Of a stretch of DNA of 64,000 bases, positions 45,291 through 54,807 are shown piece after piece. Location of the stretch: assembly GCA_001507425.1 (NCBI GenBank), contig LMAJ01000017.1:1-64000 (forward strand). Reading direction: 5' to 3'. The stretch's first letter is position 1. Each line of letters begins with the position of its first letter. Both the position numbers and the translations under genes were made by a program. Under the pieces are notes generated by a model. The model was not told the DNA's origin. It made no database searches and saw nothing but the letters and a program-made list of their open reading frames with translations. Origin of the DNA: Flavobacteriaceae bacterium CRH (GTDB lineage: Bacteria; Bacteroidota; Bacteroidia; Flavobacteriales; Flavobacteriaceae).

Positions 45291-45635
45291 TCAATCTAAA
45301 AAAGAAGCCACACGATCTAAATCTCTTCCTATGATTGCTTTCCCGTCTTTTACAACAATTGGGCGTTCAATCAAAATTGGGTTTTCAACCATAGCTTTTA
45401 TAACTTCATCATCGCTCATCGTTTTTGCTTTAAAATTTTCAATCCAAACTTTTTCTTTAGTTCTCACTAATTCAATTGGTTGTAGGTTTAATTTTTGAAG
45501 TAACGTTTTTAATTCATCAAAAGAAGGTGTTTCTGTTAAGTACGCAATAATTTCGTATTCCTGATTCGACTGATCAATAAAAGCCAGGCAATTTCTTGAT
45601 TTTCCGCAACGTGGATTATGGTAAATTTGTATCAT
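45291..45635 (-). CDS. arsC: ArsC-family (glutaredoxin-type) reductase
   Basis: 114 residues with a thioredoxin-like fold. The catalytic Cys lies in YHNPRCGKSRNCL (residue 10), and RTKEKVW plus NPILIERPIVVKDGKAIIGR are ArsC-family motifs. Could be glutaredoxin-dependent arsenate reductase or a Spx/YffB-like relative; no other ars genes are near, so true arsenate use is not certain. Confidence 0.8.
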   Translation of the reverse strand: MIQIYHNPRCGKSRNCLAFIDQSNQEYEIIAYLTETPSFDELKTLLQKLNLQPIELVRTKEKVWIENFKAKTMSDDEVIKAMVENPILIERPIVVKDGKAIIGRDLDRVASFLD

Positions 45636-45792
45636 TTTGTTATTTTTAATGTCTTATAAGACAGTTAAAGTAAAAATTAGGTATTTTAGCAAGACCAAAA
45701 ATAAGATTTACTTATTAATCATATATCTTTTAAAAGAAATAAATAAAAGCTAACTTTAAAAGATTATATCTCATTTTTTAAATTTTTAGCAT

Positions 45793-46725
45793 ATGTTTTT
45801 AGAACAAGGAATTAAACCCGAAAATAAATTTTGGAAATACCTTATTGGTTCAGTCATTATAATTATAGCTTCGTTTATTGGTCAAATTCCTTTTTCTGTT
45901 GCGGTTCTCTATAAAAGTTTTATAAATAAAGAAGATTTTCCTACTGATAATGCTGCTGTCATGAAAATTTTTGACCAAAATATGACCTTATTTCTGGTGA
46001 TGATATCTTTTGCTTTTGCTCTTGCCGGCGTTTATTATGTGGTGAAGTATTTGCACAATCAGACTTTTTTGTCAATTACAACATCGCGACCAAAAATAGA
46101 TTGGAAACGTGTTTTCTTTTCGTTCTTTTTATGGTCTGCTTTTTCAATAATCAGTTTTTTTATAATTTATTTCAGATCTCCTGAAAATTTTGTTTGGAAT
46201 TTTAAATTAGTTCCTTTCCTGATTTTAACTGTTTTAGGCGCTGTTTTAATACCAATACAAACGAGTACAGAAGAATATGTTTTTAGAGGATATTTAATGC
46301 AGGGATTTGCAAATTTAGCTCTGAATAAATGGTTTCCGCTAGTGATGACTTCACTTATTTTCGGATCTATGCACATCTTTAATCCTGAAGTGGCTAAAAT
46401 GGGCTATATTATTATGGTCTATTATATCGGGACTGGTTTTTTTCTGGGTGTTATCGCTCTTATGGATGAAGGAATTGAATTGTCATTAGGTTTTCACGCC
46501 GCCAATAATTTGGTTGGAGCTTTATTGGTTACTTCAGATTGGTCTGTTTTTCAGACTCATTCTATTTTTAAAGATATGTCTGAGCCTTCAGCAGGTTTAG
46601 ACGTTATTTTACCGGTTGTAGTAATTTATCCTGTTTTGCTTTTTATTTTTACTAAAAAATACAACTGGACGAACTGGAAAGAGAAATTAACAGGAGAAAT
46701 TAAAACTGTAAAACCATTAAATTAA
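45793..46725 (+). CDS. CPBP-family intramembrane endopeptidase
   Basis: 310 residues with about eight hydrophobic helices. The Abi/CAAX motifs are intact: EEYVFRGYLMQG (Glu-Glu-x3-Arg, about 157-162), FGSMHIFNP (His) and GFHAANNLVG (His-x3-Asn). Such glutamic proteases act in the membrane on prenylated or other peptides; here a housekeeping role is likely. It is 6 bp upstream of the menE-like gene and likely cotranscribed. Confidence 0.85.
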   Translation: MFLEQGIKPENKFWKYLIGSVIIIIASFIGQIPFSVAVLYKSFINKEDFPTDNAAVMKIFDQNMTLFLVMISFAFALAGVYYVVKYLHNQTFLSITTSRPKIDWKRVFFSFFLWSAFSIISFFIIYFRSPENFVWNFKLVPFLILTVLGAVLIPIQTSTEEYVFRGYLMQGFANLALNKWFPLVMTSLIFGSMHIFNPEVAKMGYIIMVYYIGTGFFLGVIALMDEGIELSLGFHAANNLVGALLVTSDWSVFQTHSIFKDMSEPSAGLDVILPVVVIYPVLLFIFTKKYNWTNWKEKLTGEIKTVKPLN

Positions 46726-46731
46726 TTGAAT

Positions 46732-47772
46732 ATGTTAGAGTTAACACATAAAAATGTTCATAATCATTTTAGAATAAATGGGTATCATTTAACAGCAGAA
46801 CAATTGCTGGGAGTTGCTTATGATTATGTAAAAGAAGGTGATGGAAATGAAAGGGCAATTGGTGAATTTTTAATGGATTGGTTTGATAATAAAGATTATA
46901 TCGAAATGAAAACTTCAGGAACTACAGGACTTCCTAAAGTTGTAAAACTGCAAAAACAAGCCATGATTCAATCGGCACTGGCTACGGGCGATTTCTTTGA
47001 ATTAGAACCTCGAAACAAAGCTTTACTTTGTTTGCCGGTAAAATTTATCGCCGGTAAAATGATGTTGGTTCGTAGTTTAATTTTAGGTCTAGATATAGAT
47101 ATTGTAGAACCAAGTACGCAGCCTTTAGTTTTAAATACAACGCATTACGATTTTGTTGCAATGGTACCTTTACAGGTTCAAAACTCGATTGAGGAGTTAA
47201 AAAATGTAAAGAAACTAATCGTAGGCGGCGCTAAAATGGATAGTGCTCTCGAAGAAAAAGTGCTGCCACTAAAAACAGAAGTGTACGAAACATACGGAAT
47301 GACGGAAACGATTACGCATATCGCTGCAAAAAGAGTAGGAGAGTCTGTTTTTACAGTTCTGCCTAATGTAAAAATTGCTCAGGATGATCGTGGATGTTTG
47401 GCTATAACTGTTCCTTCTATTTCTGAAGATCCCATTATTACCAATGATTTAGTAGAAATAATAAGAGAAAATCAATTTATATTTTTGGGAAGAATTGATA
47501 ATGTAATTAATAGTGGAGGGATAAAATTAATTCCGGAGCAGATCGAAGCTAAGTTGGTTGGAAAAATTAATACACGTTTTTTCGTAACAGGAATTCCTGA
47601 TTCTATTTTAGGTGAAAAACTTATTTTAGTTATTGAAGGAGAAAAACAAGATTTCGCAACGGATTTTTTTGATGTTTTAGACAAATACGAAAGACCAAAA
47701 GAAATTGTTTTTATTCCAAAATTTAAAGAAAATGAAAACGGGAAGTTATTGCGTAAACCTAGTTTGGTGTAG
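46732..47772 (+). CDS. menE: AMP-binding acyl-CoA ligase, o-succinylbenzoate-CoA ligase-like
   Basis: 346 residues from the ATG at 46732, shorter than most adenylate-forming enzymes but usual for flavobacterial MenE. The P-loop motif MKTSGTTGLPKVVKLQK (about 62-78), YETYGMTETITHIA (about 188-201) and FLGRIDNVINSGGIKL (about 250) are present, as is the C-terminal lysine in ENGKLLRKP. It would activate o-succinylbenzoate for menaquinone synthesis. Other men genes are not in the window. Confidence 0.8.
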   Translation: MLELTHKNVHNHFRINGYHLTAEQLLGVAYDYVKEGDGNERAIGEFLMDWFDNKDYIEMKTSGTTGLPKVVKLQKQAMIQSALATGDFFELEPRNKALLCLPVKFIAGKMMLVRSLILGLDIDIVEPSTQPLVLNTTHYDFVAMVPLQVQNSIEELKNVKKLIVGGAKMDSALEEKVLPLKTEVYETYGMTETITHIAAKRVGESVFTVLPNVKIAQDDRGCLAITVPSISEDPIITNDLVEIIRENQFIFLGRIDNVINSGGIKLIPEQIEAKLVGKINTRFFVTGIPDSILGEKLILVIEGEKQDFATDFFDVLDKYERPKEIVFIPKFKENENGKLLRKPSLV

Positions 47773-48117
47773 TTGAACCATATAAGTAATATATGTTCCT
47801 TTAAATATCAGGATTGTTGAGATGTAGTTCCTACGGAATAAATAAGTTTTGTCGATTTTCTTTGTTACCAATATAAAATCTCTACGGGATATTTTGTTAA
47901 GCGTTTATATTTTAAACATTGTTAAGTGTAGTTTCTAATGAATAAATATTCTTTGTGATTTTTTTACCAATATATAATCTCACAAGATATTTAATTAGGC
48001 ATTCTATATTTAATTATTTCTTCAATGCTCCGTTAGGAGCAAAATATTGGTAAAAAAACAGGTATACTACTGACTCATGTCCCGTAGGGACTACACATAA
48101 ATAATGTTTGAATAAAA
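47773..48117. repeat. Intergenic repeat block with short palindromes
   Basis: About 345 bp without a gene. It carries diverged copies of one theme: GATGTAGTTCCTACGGAATAAATA and GTAGTTTCTAATGAATAAATA, TTACCAATAT at 47865-47874 and 47964-47973 with the complement ATATTGGTAA at 48044-48053, and palindromes GCTCCGTTAGGAGC (48027-48040) and GTCCCGTAGGGAC (48079-48091). This looks like degenerate copies of a dispersed flavobacterial repeat. Confidence 0.65.
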
Positions 48118-48162
48118 AAATCCAAATTCCAATACAAGTTGGAATTTGGATTTTTAAAAAAT
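48118..48162. terminator. Terminator with TTGGAATTTGG stem
   Basis: AAAAATCCAAATTCCAA and TTGGAATTTGGATTTTT pair around a short TACAAG loop. It lies just past the RNA methyltransferase stop (minus strand) and shares sequence with the repeats at 42639 and 7647. Confidence 0.75.
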
Positions 48163-48180
48163 TGGAATTTAAATTATACT

Positions 48181-49401
48181 TTAAACAGATTCTTTACGCT
48201 CCATTAATGCCATATAAAATCCGTCAAAACCAGATTCTGAAGCCAGGATTTTACGATCTTTTACAAAAGTAAATTGCTGTCCAATTTCAGTTTTTAAGAA
48301 TTTCTCTACTTGTTCCTGATTTTCAGATGGTAAAACAGAACAAGTTGCATAAACTAATTTCCCGCCTGGTTTTACAATTTTAGAATAGCTTTCTAAAACT
48401 TCAGCCTGAACTTTACGAATGTTATCGATAAACTCAGGTTGTAATTTCCATTTAGCATCAGGGTTTCTTTTTAAAACTCCTAATCCGCTGCAAGGCGCAT
48501 CAATTAAAACTCTGTCTGCTCTTTCGTGCAATTTTTTGATCACTTTTGTAGTGTCAATGATACGATATTCAATATTAAAAGCGCCATTTCTTTTGGCTCT
48601 CAATTTTAATTGTTTCAATTTGCTTTCATACAAATCCATTGCAATCAATTGTCCTTTGTTTTCCATTAAAGAAGCAATATGCAACGTTTTTCCACCAGCT
48701 CCGGCGCAAGTATCTACCACACGCATTCCTGGTTTTACATCAAGAAAACCGGCAACCAATTGAGAGTTTGCATCCTGAACCTCAAAAAGACCTTGTTTAA
48801 AAGCGTCTGTCAAAAATACATTTGCTCTTTCTTTTAAAACCAAAGCTTCTGGCTGATCTTTTAAATATTCTGTTTCAATATTCAAATCCATCAACGTGTT
48901 TCTCAGGTTTTCTTTTGTTCCTTTAAGTGTATTTGTTCTTAAGATAACTTTAGCAGGCTGGTTTTGAGCCGCAATTTCTGTAGACCAAACTTTTTCTCCT
49001 AATTCTTTAACGCCTAATTCATCCATCCAGTCCGGAATAGATTCTTTTAAAGCTCTAATTTTCGAAAGTTCGTCAAAACGCCCTTTTATTTTTCTTTCAG
49101 GAGTTCCTTCTAATTGTCTCCAATCCGGAATCGGATATCCTCTTAAAACAGCCCAAACGGCAAACATCCTCCATAAATTGTCTCTGTCAAAAGGTTCTTT
49201 AACTTCGGCAATTTCAGCATATAATCGTTTCCAACGAACAATTTCGTATATCGTTTCAGCAACAAACTTCCTGTCAGAACTTCCCCAACGTTTGTCTTTT
49301 TTTAAGGCTCTAGCTACCACTTTGTCGGCATATTCTCCTTCATTGAAAATTGCATTCAAAGAATCGATGGTAGTATAAACTAAATTTCTGTGTAATCTCA
49401 T
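48181..49401 (-). CDS. RsmB/NOP-family RNA (cytosine-5-)-methyltransferase
   Basis: 406 residues. A NusB-like N-terminal region (about 1-150) is followed by the SAM-binding domain: VVDTCAGAGGKTLHIASLM (about 228-246), VLIDAPCSGLGVLKRNPDAKW (motif IV with PC, about 299-306) and VYATCSVLPSENQEQV (catalytic Cys in TC, about 353). It probably makes m5C in 16S rRNA, like RsmB. The exact target base is not known. Confidence 0.88.
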   Translation of the reverse strand: MRLHRNLVYTTIDSLNAIFNEGEYADKVVARALKKDKRWGSSDRKFVAETIYEIVRWKRLYAEIAEVKEPFDRDNLWRMFAVWAVLRGYPIPDWRQLEGTPERKIKGRFDELSKIRALKESIPDWMDELGVKELGEKVWSTEIAAQNQPAKVILRTNTLKGTKENLRNTLMDLNIETEYLKDQPEALVLKERANVFLTDAFKQGLFEVQDANSQLVAGFLDVKPGMRVVDTCAGAGGKTLHIASLMENKGQLIAMDLYESKLKQLKLRAKRNGAFNIEYRIIDTTKVIKKLHERADRVLIDAPCSGLGVLKRNPDAKWKLQPEFIDNIRKVQAEVLESYSKIVKPGGKLVYATCSVLPSENQEQVEKFLKTEIGQQFTFVKDRKILASESGFDGFYMALMERKESV

Positions 49402-49556
49402 TTTAAATATTTGAGTTGCAAAGGTACTATTAATTGATTGAAAGTTAAATTTTTAATTTTGATTGTTGTTTTAACTTTCATTTAAAAGAAAAAAAACACT
49501 CTAATACGGATAAAAGAGTGTTTTAAATTGATGTTAGAAGTTTATATGGATGAATA

Positions 49557-50489
49557 TTATTTGCCTTTTTCTATGAAATTTACGCGCTTTATATAATTAA
49601 AGATTGTATCTGCAATCATCTTTTGTCCTTTTTCATTTAAATGAATATTATCTCTGTAAACATCAATTTGATGTGGAATACCAAGCTCGTTAATTAAGGG
49701 AATATTATTTTCTTTACAAAAACTGATTATTTCATCTCCCTGGCTATTATTTTTATTAGCCAAAAATTCTATTTTTTCCAGATGTAAGAAAACGGTCAAT
49801 TCAATTTTATTTTGTTTACAATATTTTAAAATATTTTGAAAACCAGTAGTAAATTCCTGGCTTTTACCAATAGGGTCATCTTCATTTTTTTTATCAATAG
49901 AAGATACTGAAGAATTGGAAAATAAATTTTTAAATCTCGGAAGTAAATATCTTTCTGTAAGCTCAGCTAAAGCAAAAGTATATTGTTTATCTGGAAAATT
50001 AGGGCTGATTCCTACTACTTTTTTATGTGTTATATTATCATGAGCGTCATGACTACTGACGAATAAAAAAAAATATTTAGAATTAAAACTTCCAAACTTT
50101 TTTAAATATTCAAATATATTTTCTGGCCCCCAGCTTCCAGCACTTATATTTAGAAAACGAATATTTTTCTTATAATAATTTGATAATCTCTTTTCTAATA
50201 CGTCAGTTGCTAAATCATTTTGATCAATTGATACGCCGCCATTTATTACTGAATCTCCTAATCCTAAAATTACTATACTATCCTTTTTATTAAGAGGAAG
50301 ACTTCTCATGGAAAACTCATTATAGATTATATGATTTCCAAAACGATCTCTATCCTGATTGGGCTGATACAGATATTCAATTTGATCATCAACTTTAACA
50401 AGGGGCGCATCACAAAATCCGAAAGAAAATCTAAGGATCAATTCAAATATTATTAATGCAAATACAGAACCTAAAAACAATTTTAACAT
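49557..50489 (-). CDS. SGNH/GDSL-type hydrolase, membrane-anchored
   Basis: 310 residues from the ATG at 50489 (the one at 50516 adds nine polar residues). An N-terminal helix (LKLFLGSVFALIIFELILRF) anchors it. Block I is ILGLGDSVINGG (nucleophile Ser, about 84), the Gly/Asn blocks are NISAGSWGPEN, and the Asp-x-x-His block is RDNIHLNEKGQ near the C-terminus. Likely an envelope esterase or O-acetyl-sugar hydrolase; substrate unknown. Confidence 0.8.
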   Translation of the reverse strand: MLKLFLGSVFALIIFELILRFSFGFCDAPLVKVDDQIEYLYQPNQDRDRFGNHIIYNEFSMRSLPLNKKDSIVILGLGDSVINGGVSIDQNDLATDVLEKRLSNYYKKNIRFLNISAGSWGPENIFEYLKKFGSFNSKYFFLFVSSHDAHDNITHKKVVGISPNFPDKQYTFALAELTERYLLPRFKNLFSNSSVSSIDKKNEDDPIGKSQEFTTGFQNILKYCKQNKIELTVFLHLEKIEFLANKNNSQGDEIISFCKENNIPLINELGIPHQIDVYRDNIHLNEKGQKMIADTIFNYIKRVNFIEKGK

Positions 50490-51104
50490 ATTAATCTTTT
50501 TCTTACAAAAATACAATTTTACGTATTTTTATTATAAGAAAATAGCCGTTAATTTTAAATAAAAAAAAATCTTTTTCTGATACTATATAACTGCTTAAAA
50601 TTCAAGTGTTTCAATGAAATTATATAATTTAAGAATAGATTTTAATGCTTTAGAAGTCATTTTCAAAGAAAACTCATGACTATCCTTTAAAAGGATATCT
50701 TTTTTAAAAAGGCTTAGATCTATGCCTGTACAAAGTGATAATAATTTAATTTTTCTCCGTTTGAATAATTGCAAATTGTGTCTAATAGAGACAATATTGT
50801 GAAGTTATGTTCTTCGAAGTGAATTTCAGGAAACAAAATATAAGATTTACACTGTTATGAAATTTACTTTCGATACATTTTTAATTATCTTCTCGATACT
50901 GAATAATTATAACATAAAGCTAATAATCATTAAAAAGGAATTAAAATGCTAACGGAGATTCAATTTATTTAAATCTAACGAAATCAAAGAAGAAATAATA
51001 AATTAATAGAGTAGATTTAAATAGAATAAATGTGATCTTAATTGAAGACAATAAGAGTTGTAAGGAAATTAGATTGAGGGGAAGTATTTTAATATCATAA
51101 AAGA
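50490..51104. other. Long AT-rich intergenic region
   Basis: About 600 bp with no credible ORF, tRNA or known RNA. Only short AT-rich stretches and a divergent leader for the SGNH gene are seen. Confidence 0.5.
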
Positions 51105-51140
51105 AACGCTTCCTTGTATAGGAAGCGTTCTTTTATTTTT
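51105..51140. terminator. Terminator after kup
   Basis: AACGCTTCC (51105-51113) and GGAAGCGTT (51121-51129) form a 9-bp stem; on the minus strand an A/T-rich tail follows, and on the plus strand a CTTTTATTTTT run. Confidence 0.8.
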
Positions 51141-51150
51141 AACGAGCGAT

Positions 51151-53124
51151 TTATTTGATAATTCGTGTTAATCCAATATTTTCAGGGGCATGAAGCACCA
51201 TTGGGAATTTCTCTATTTTTACAGAACTGCTATCTAAACCAAAAGCTCTTTCTTCAGATAAACTCAGTTTCTTAATGAAGAAATAAGAATTCATGATAAT
51301 ATTTTCATGCCATCTTAAATCATTATCATTTGATAAGAATTTCTCAGACAGAACAAATTTAAAGTCACCAATAATATTGTTTTTGTTTAATGATTCGTAA
51401 CGGCTTGTAATATCAACTTCACCACGTTTTACCATGTCACGAATTACTTCTCTAAACATTAAATTGATTTTTGTTGGCTCTCTAAAACCTAAATTAAAAT
51501 CGATTCTGTAAATATCGTCTTTCGCAATTTCGGTAACTTTATATTGTGTTTTATAAGGTTCGGTCAAAATATTAACGTGAACAAACCAGTAAATGTCAGC
51601 TCTTTTTGGGCGTTTTTGCAAAATAGAGTACATTACTTTTTGCTCTAATTCATCTACACGATTGGCATTGGTCATATAAACTAAGTGCGTTGCATATTTT
51701 GGTATCGATAAATCTTCGCTTAACTCCATTAACACCTTTTTATAATCATCAATTTTAATGATTTTGGTGTAGTTTTTATTAATTTTTTTAGCAAGATACC
51801 AAATCGTCATGATAGAGATAAGGAGTGTTGCAATGATTAAAGTTACATAACCACCTTCTGCAAATTTTGTAATGTTTGCAAAAAGGAAACTAAATTCAAT
51901 TATTAAATATGTAGTGATTAACGGAACCATGAAATAGAGTTTTACACGTTTCATGATTAAATAATAATTCAACAATATAGTGGTCATGATCATGCATAAA
52001 ATAATGGCAAGACCATACGCATGTTCCATATTTCCCGATTTTTCAAAGTGCAATACAATACCCACACATCCAAAAAACAATAACCAGTTTATTGACGGAA
52101 TATATAATTGACCTTTTACTTCGGTAGGATATTTGATTTTTACTTTCGGCCAGAAATTCAATCGCATGGCCTCGTTTATCAATGTAAATGATCCACTAAT
52201 AAGGGCTTGAGAGGCAATTACTGCAGCCAGAGTTGCTACAACAATTCCGAATGGTAAAAACCAATGTGGCATAATCAGGTAAAATGGATTTCCATTTTCC
52301 CCGCCTAAATCTTGTAATGTTTTACCTTGATGATGAATTAGGAAAGCAGCCTGACCAAAATAATTTAAAACCAAAGTTGTTTTTACGAAAATCCAACTGA
52401 TTCTAATATTTTTTCTTCCGCAGTGTCCCATGTCTGAATACAAAGCTTCAGCACCTGTAGTACATAAAAATACAAATCCTAAAACAAAAAAGCCATCAGG
52501 ATGTATTCTTAATAAATGATAAGCATAATAAGGGTTTATTGCTTTTATAACTTCTGGAAATTGAGAAATCTGAATAACTCCCAAAGTTCCCAACATGGCA
52601 AACCAGATTAGCATCATTGGTGCAAAAAACTTACCAACGAGCTTGGTCCCAAATTGTTGAATGGTAAATAAAACAAATAAAATTCCTATTACAATTGATA
52701 TTATTGTGCTCGTTTGCATTTGCGGATAGAAAGCCCTGATTCCTTCAACTGCTGATGAAATCGAAATTGGCGGGGTTATAATTCCATCGGCAAGTAATGC
52801 ACTACCTCCAATAATGGCGGGCACAATAAGCCACTGTATCTTTGTTTTTTTGACTAATGCATAAAGAGCAAAAATCCCACCTTCACCATGATTATCAGCA
52901 CTTAAAGTGATGAGAACATATTTGATAGTGGTTTGCAGAGTCAATGTCCAGAAGACACATGAAATACCTCCTAATACAATGTCAGCATTTATAGGATGAT
53001 CGCCAAGTATAGCTTTCATTACATATAATGGAGAAGTACCAATATCTCCATAAATAATTCCTAGTGTGATTAATAAACCTCCAATAGACAACTTACTGTG
53101 TAAGTTTTTATGCGCTGCGCTCAT
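51151..53124 (-). CDS. kup: Potassium transporter, KUP family
   Basis: 657 residues from the ATG at 53124 (MSAAHKNLHSKLSIGG); upstream in-frame ATGs to 53181 add 19 residues unlike the family start. The KUP signature LGIIYGDIGTSPLYV lies at about 22-36, with NHGEGGIFALYAL in helix 3 and about twelve membrane helices to about 450. A soluble C-terminal domain follows. It imports K+ with protons. Single gene. Confidence 0.93.
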   Translation of the reverse strand: MSAAHKNLHSKLSIGGLLITLGIIYGDIGTSPLYVMKAILGDHPINADIVLGGISCVFWTLTLQTTIKYVLITLSADNHGEGGIFALYALVKKTKIQWLIVPAIIGGSALLADGIITPPISISSAVEGIRAFYPQMQTSTIISIVIGILFVLFTIQQFGTKLVGKFFAPMMLIWFAMLGTLGVIQISQFPEVIKAINPYYAYHLLRIHPDGFFVLGFVFLCTTGAEALYSDMGHCGRKNIRISWIFVKTTLVLNYFGQAAFLIHHQGKTLQDLGGENGNPFYLIMPHWFLPFGIVVATLAAVIASQALISGSFTLINEAMRLNFWPKVKIKYPTEVKGQLYIPSINWLLFFGCVGIVLHFEKSGNMEHAYGLAIILCMIMTTILLNYYLIMKRVKLYFMVPLITTYLIIEFSFLFANITKFAEGGYVTLIIATLLISIMTIWYLAKKINKNYTKIIKIDDYKKVLMELSEDLSIPKYATHLVYMTNANRVDELEQKVMYSILQKRPKRADIYWFVHVNILTEPYKTQYKVTEIAKDDIYRIDFNLGFREPTKINLMFREVIRDMVKRGEVDITSRYESLNKNNIIGDFKFVLSEKFLSNDNDLRWHENIIMNSYFFIKKLSLSEERAFGLDSSSVKIEKFPMVLHAPENIGLTRIIK

Positions 53125-53202
53125 GTATATTTTTATAAAAGACGGTTGCAAATTTACTGTTTTAAAACAAAATAGCATCAATTATAAGTAAAAAGATAAA
53201 AA

Positions 53203-53228
53203 AAAGCACAATCCCCAAATTGTGCTTT
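53203..53228. terminator. Terminator between surface lipoprotein and kup
   Basis: AAAGCACAAT (53203-53212) pairs with ATTGTGCTTT (53219-53228) around a CCCCAA loop, with A-rich and T-rich flanks. Confidence 0.75.
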
Positions 53229-53255
53229 AATTTTTATTATAGTATTATGATTTTC

Positions 53256-54572
53256 TTAACCTCTTCTTCCGCCGCCTCTAGAACTAGATCCGCTTTCTCT
53301 TTGCGGTTGGCTGCTCTGTGTTTGTGGTTGGCTAGCTCTTGATTCCTGACTTGCTCTAGGTGCCTCAGAACGTTGTGGACTTTGAGATCTTTGCTGACTT
53401 TGAGAATTTTGTGAGCTTTGAGAACTTTGTGAAGATCTCGAAGTTGATCTGTTTTCAGAATAACTTCTTGGAGATTCAGTTCTTTGAGTCGGAGCTGTTC
53501 TATTTGTGTTTGCTCTGTTTTCAGTTGTTCTTGGAGCTTCTGTTCTCTGCGTTTGAGTTGGTCTGTTTTCAGTATTTCTCGGAGTTTCCGTTCTTTGTGT
53601 TTGAGTTGGTCTGTTTTCAGAATTTCCTCTCGTTTCAGTTCTAGGAGTATTTGTGTTATTAGAATTGTCTCTGTTCGATACTCTATTGGTGTTGTTGGTT
53701 CTGTCAGAATTGGTTCTGTTTTCAGAGTAATTTCTGTTTGTAGTTCTGTTATCAGTACTATTTGTTCTTCCGGAATTTGGTCTGTTTGTGTTGTAAGTAT
53801 TTGAGTTGTTTCTGTTTGTTTCTCTGCTTGCAACACGTCTTTGGTCTAAATCATATCTGTTACTTACATTAGAATGTCTTTGAGAAAAACTATTGTTAGG
53901 ACGCATTTTTTCATAACCATAACTACGTCTTGTTTCATAAATAGCCGGAGCTCTGTAACTTCTACGCGTATTTACGTAGTTATAACGGTTGTTTACATTA
54001 ATGTATATATTAACATTGTTTCTGTATCTGTAAGCCGGATAAGGGCTCCAGGCGGTGTAATATGTTGGATAGTAGTTCCATCCCCAAGTTGAATAATAAG
54101 GTCTGTAATTTGTTACCCAAAATGAAGTATAAATTACCGGTGCTACATTATATACAGGCTCATAAATGTAATTATCCCCATATAAATAACTGTTTCCAAC
54201 TACCTGAACTACAACTTTGTTTGAGTTGTCTCTTTCGACATCAATTGTTGCAATATCCTGAAAAACATCACGATCTAAAACAGCCTGAATAATTACAACG
54301 TGCGTTCTGTCTTCTACAGATTCTATTACACGTAAATAATCAACTTCATCATCGCCATTAAGGTCAAGATTTGAAATTTGATATTTTGGATCATTCAATC
54401 TTCTTTCAAAATCCTGAAGATTATCTGATTCTCCAAACATAGAAGCAACAGCTCTAAGATCTAAATTATCGCTTATATCTGAGTTTTTTGCGTAAACAGT
54501 AGTTTGGCTTTGTGCACCACAAGAAGTTAATCCTATTGTTAAAAGTGCTATTAAAAGTAAATTCGTTTTCAT
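53256..54572 (-). CDS. Surface lipoprotein with repetitive Asn/Thr/Arg/Gln/Ser tail
   Basis: 438 residues. Lipobox LLTIGLTSCG (Cys18). A folded N-terminal domain (about 30-150) holds an acidic NLDLNGDDEVDYLRVIESVE stretch and a VVVQVVGNSYLYGDNYIYEP strand pair. A Tyr/Trp-rich middle and a long low-complexity tail follow (about 220-438), with repeats such as ENRPTQTQRTE, then Ser/Gln-rich and Gly/Arg-rich ends. The tail is probably unstructured and exposed. Function unknown; conserved type in flavobacteria. Confidence 0.8.
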   Translation of the reverse strand: MKTNLLLIALLTIGLTSCGAQSQTTVYAKNSDISDNLDLRAVASMFGESDNLQDFERRLNDPKYQISNLDLNGDDEVDYLRVIESVEDRTHVVIIQAVLDRDVFQDIATIDVERDNSNKVVVQVVGNSYLYGDNYIYEPVYNVAPVIYTSFWVTNYRPYYSTWGWNYYPTYYTAWSPYPAYRYRNNVNIYINVNNRYNYVNTRRSYRAPAIYETRRSYGYEKMRPNNSFSQRHSNVSNRYDLDQRRVASRETNRNNSNTYNTNRPNSGRTNSTDNRTTNRNYSENRTNSDRTNNTNRVSNRDNSNNTNTPRTETRGNSENRPTQTQRTETPRNTENRPTQTQRTEAPRTTENRANTNRTAPTQRTESPRSYSENRSTSRSSQSSQSSQNSQSQQRSQSPQRSEAPRASQESRASQPQTQSSQPQRESGSSSRGGGRRG

Positions 54573-54807
54573 CGTAAATCATATTAAGATTAATATTGTG
54601 AGATATCCAATTACTGTGCCACAATTTAAAACGGAAGACTCATGTGATTTAAGTGATTTGTTATCAGTGTTTTAAATGTTTTGTCAATAATTGTAATTAT
54701 AATTCGACAAAAAAGGGTAATAAAAACAATTATTCCTCAAAAAAAATAAAACATATTTGAGATGTTAGAAATAATTGTATTTTAGCACCAAATAAATTTT
54801 AATCAGT

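Noticed and set aside
50490..51104. Hidden small RNA or riboswitch
   Set aside because: No conserved core or strong stem apart from the kup terminator could be recognised.
53237..53836. 199-codon minus-strand ORF in another frame of the surface lipoprotein
   Set aside because: Open only because of the low-complexity repeats; Glu/Thr/Leu composition is an artefact.
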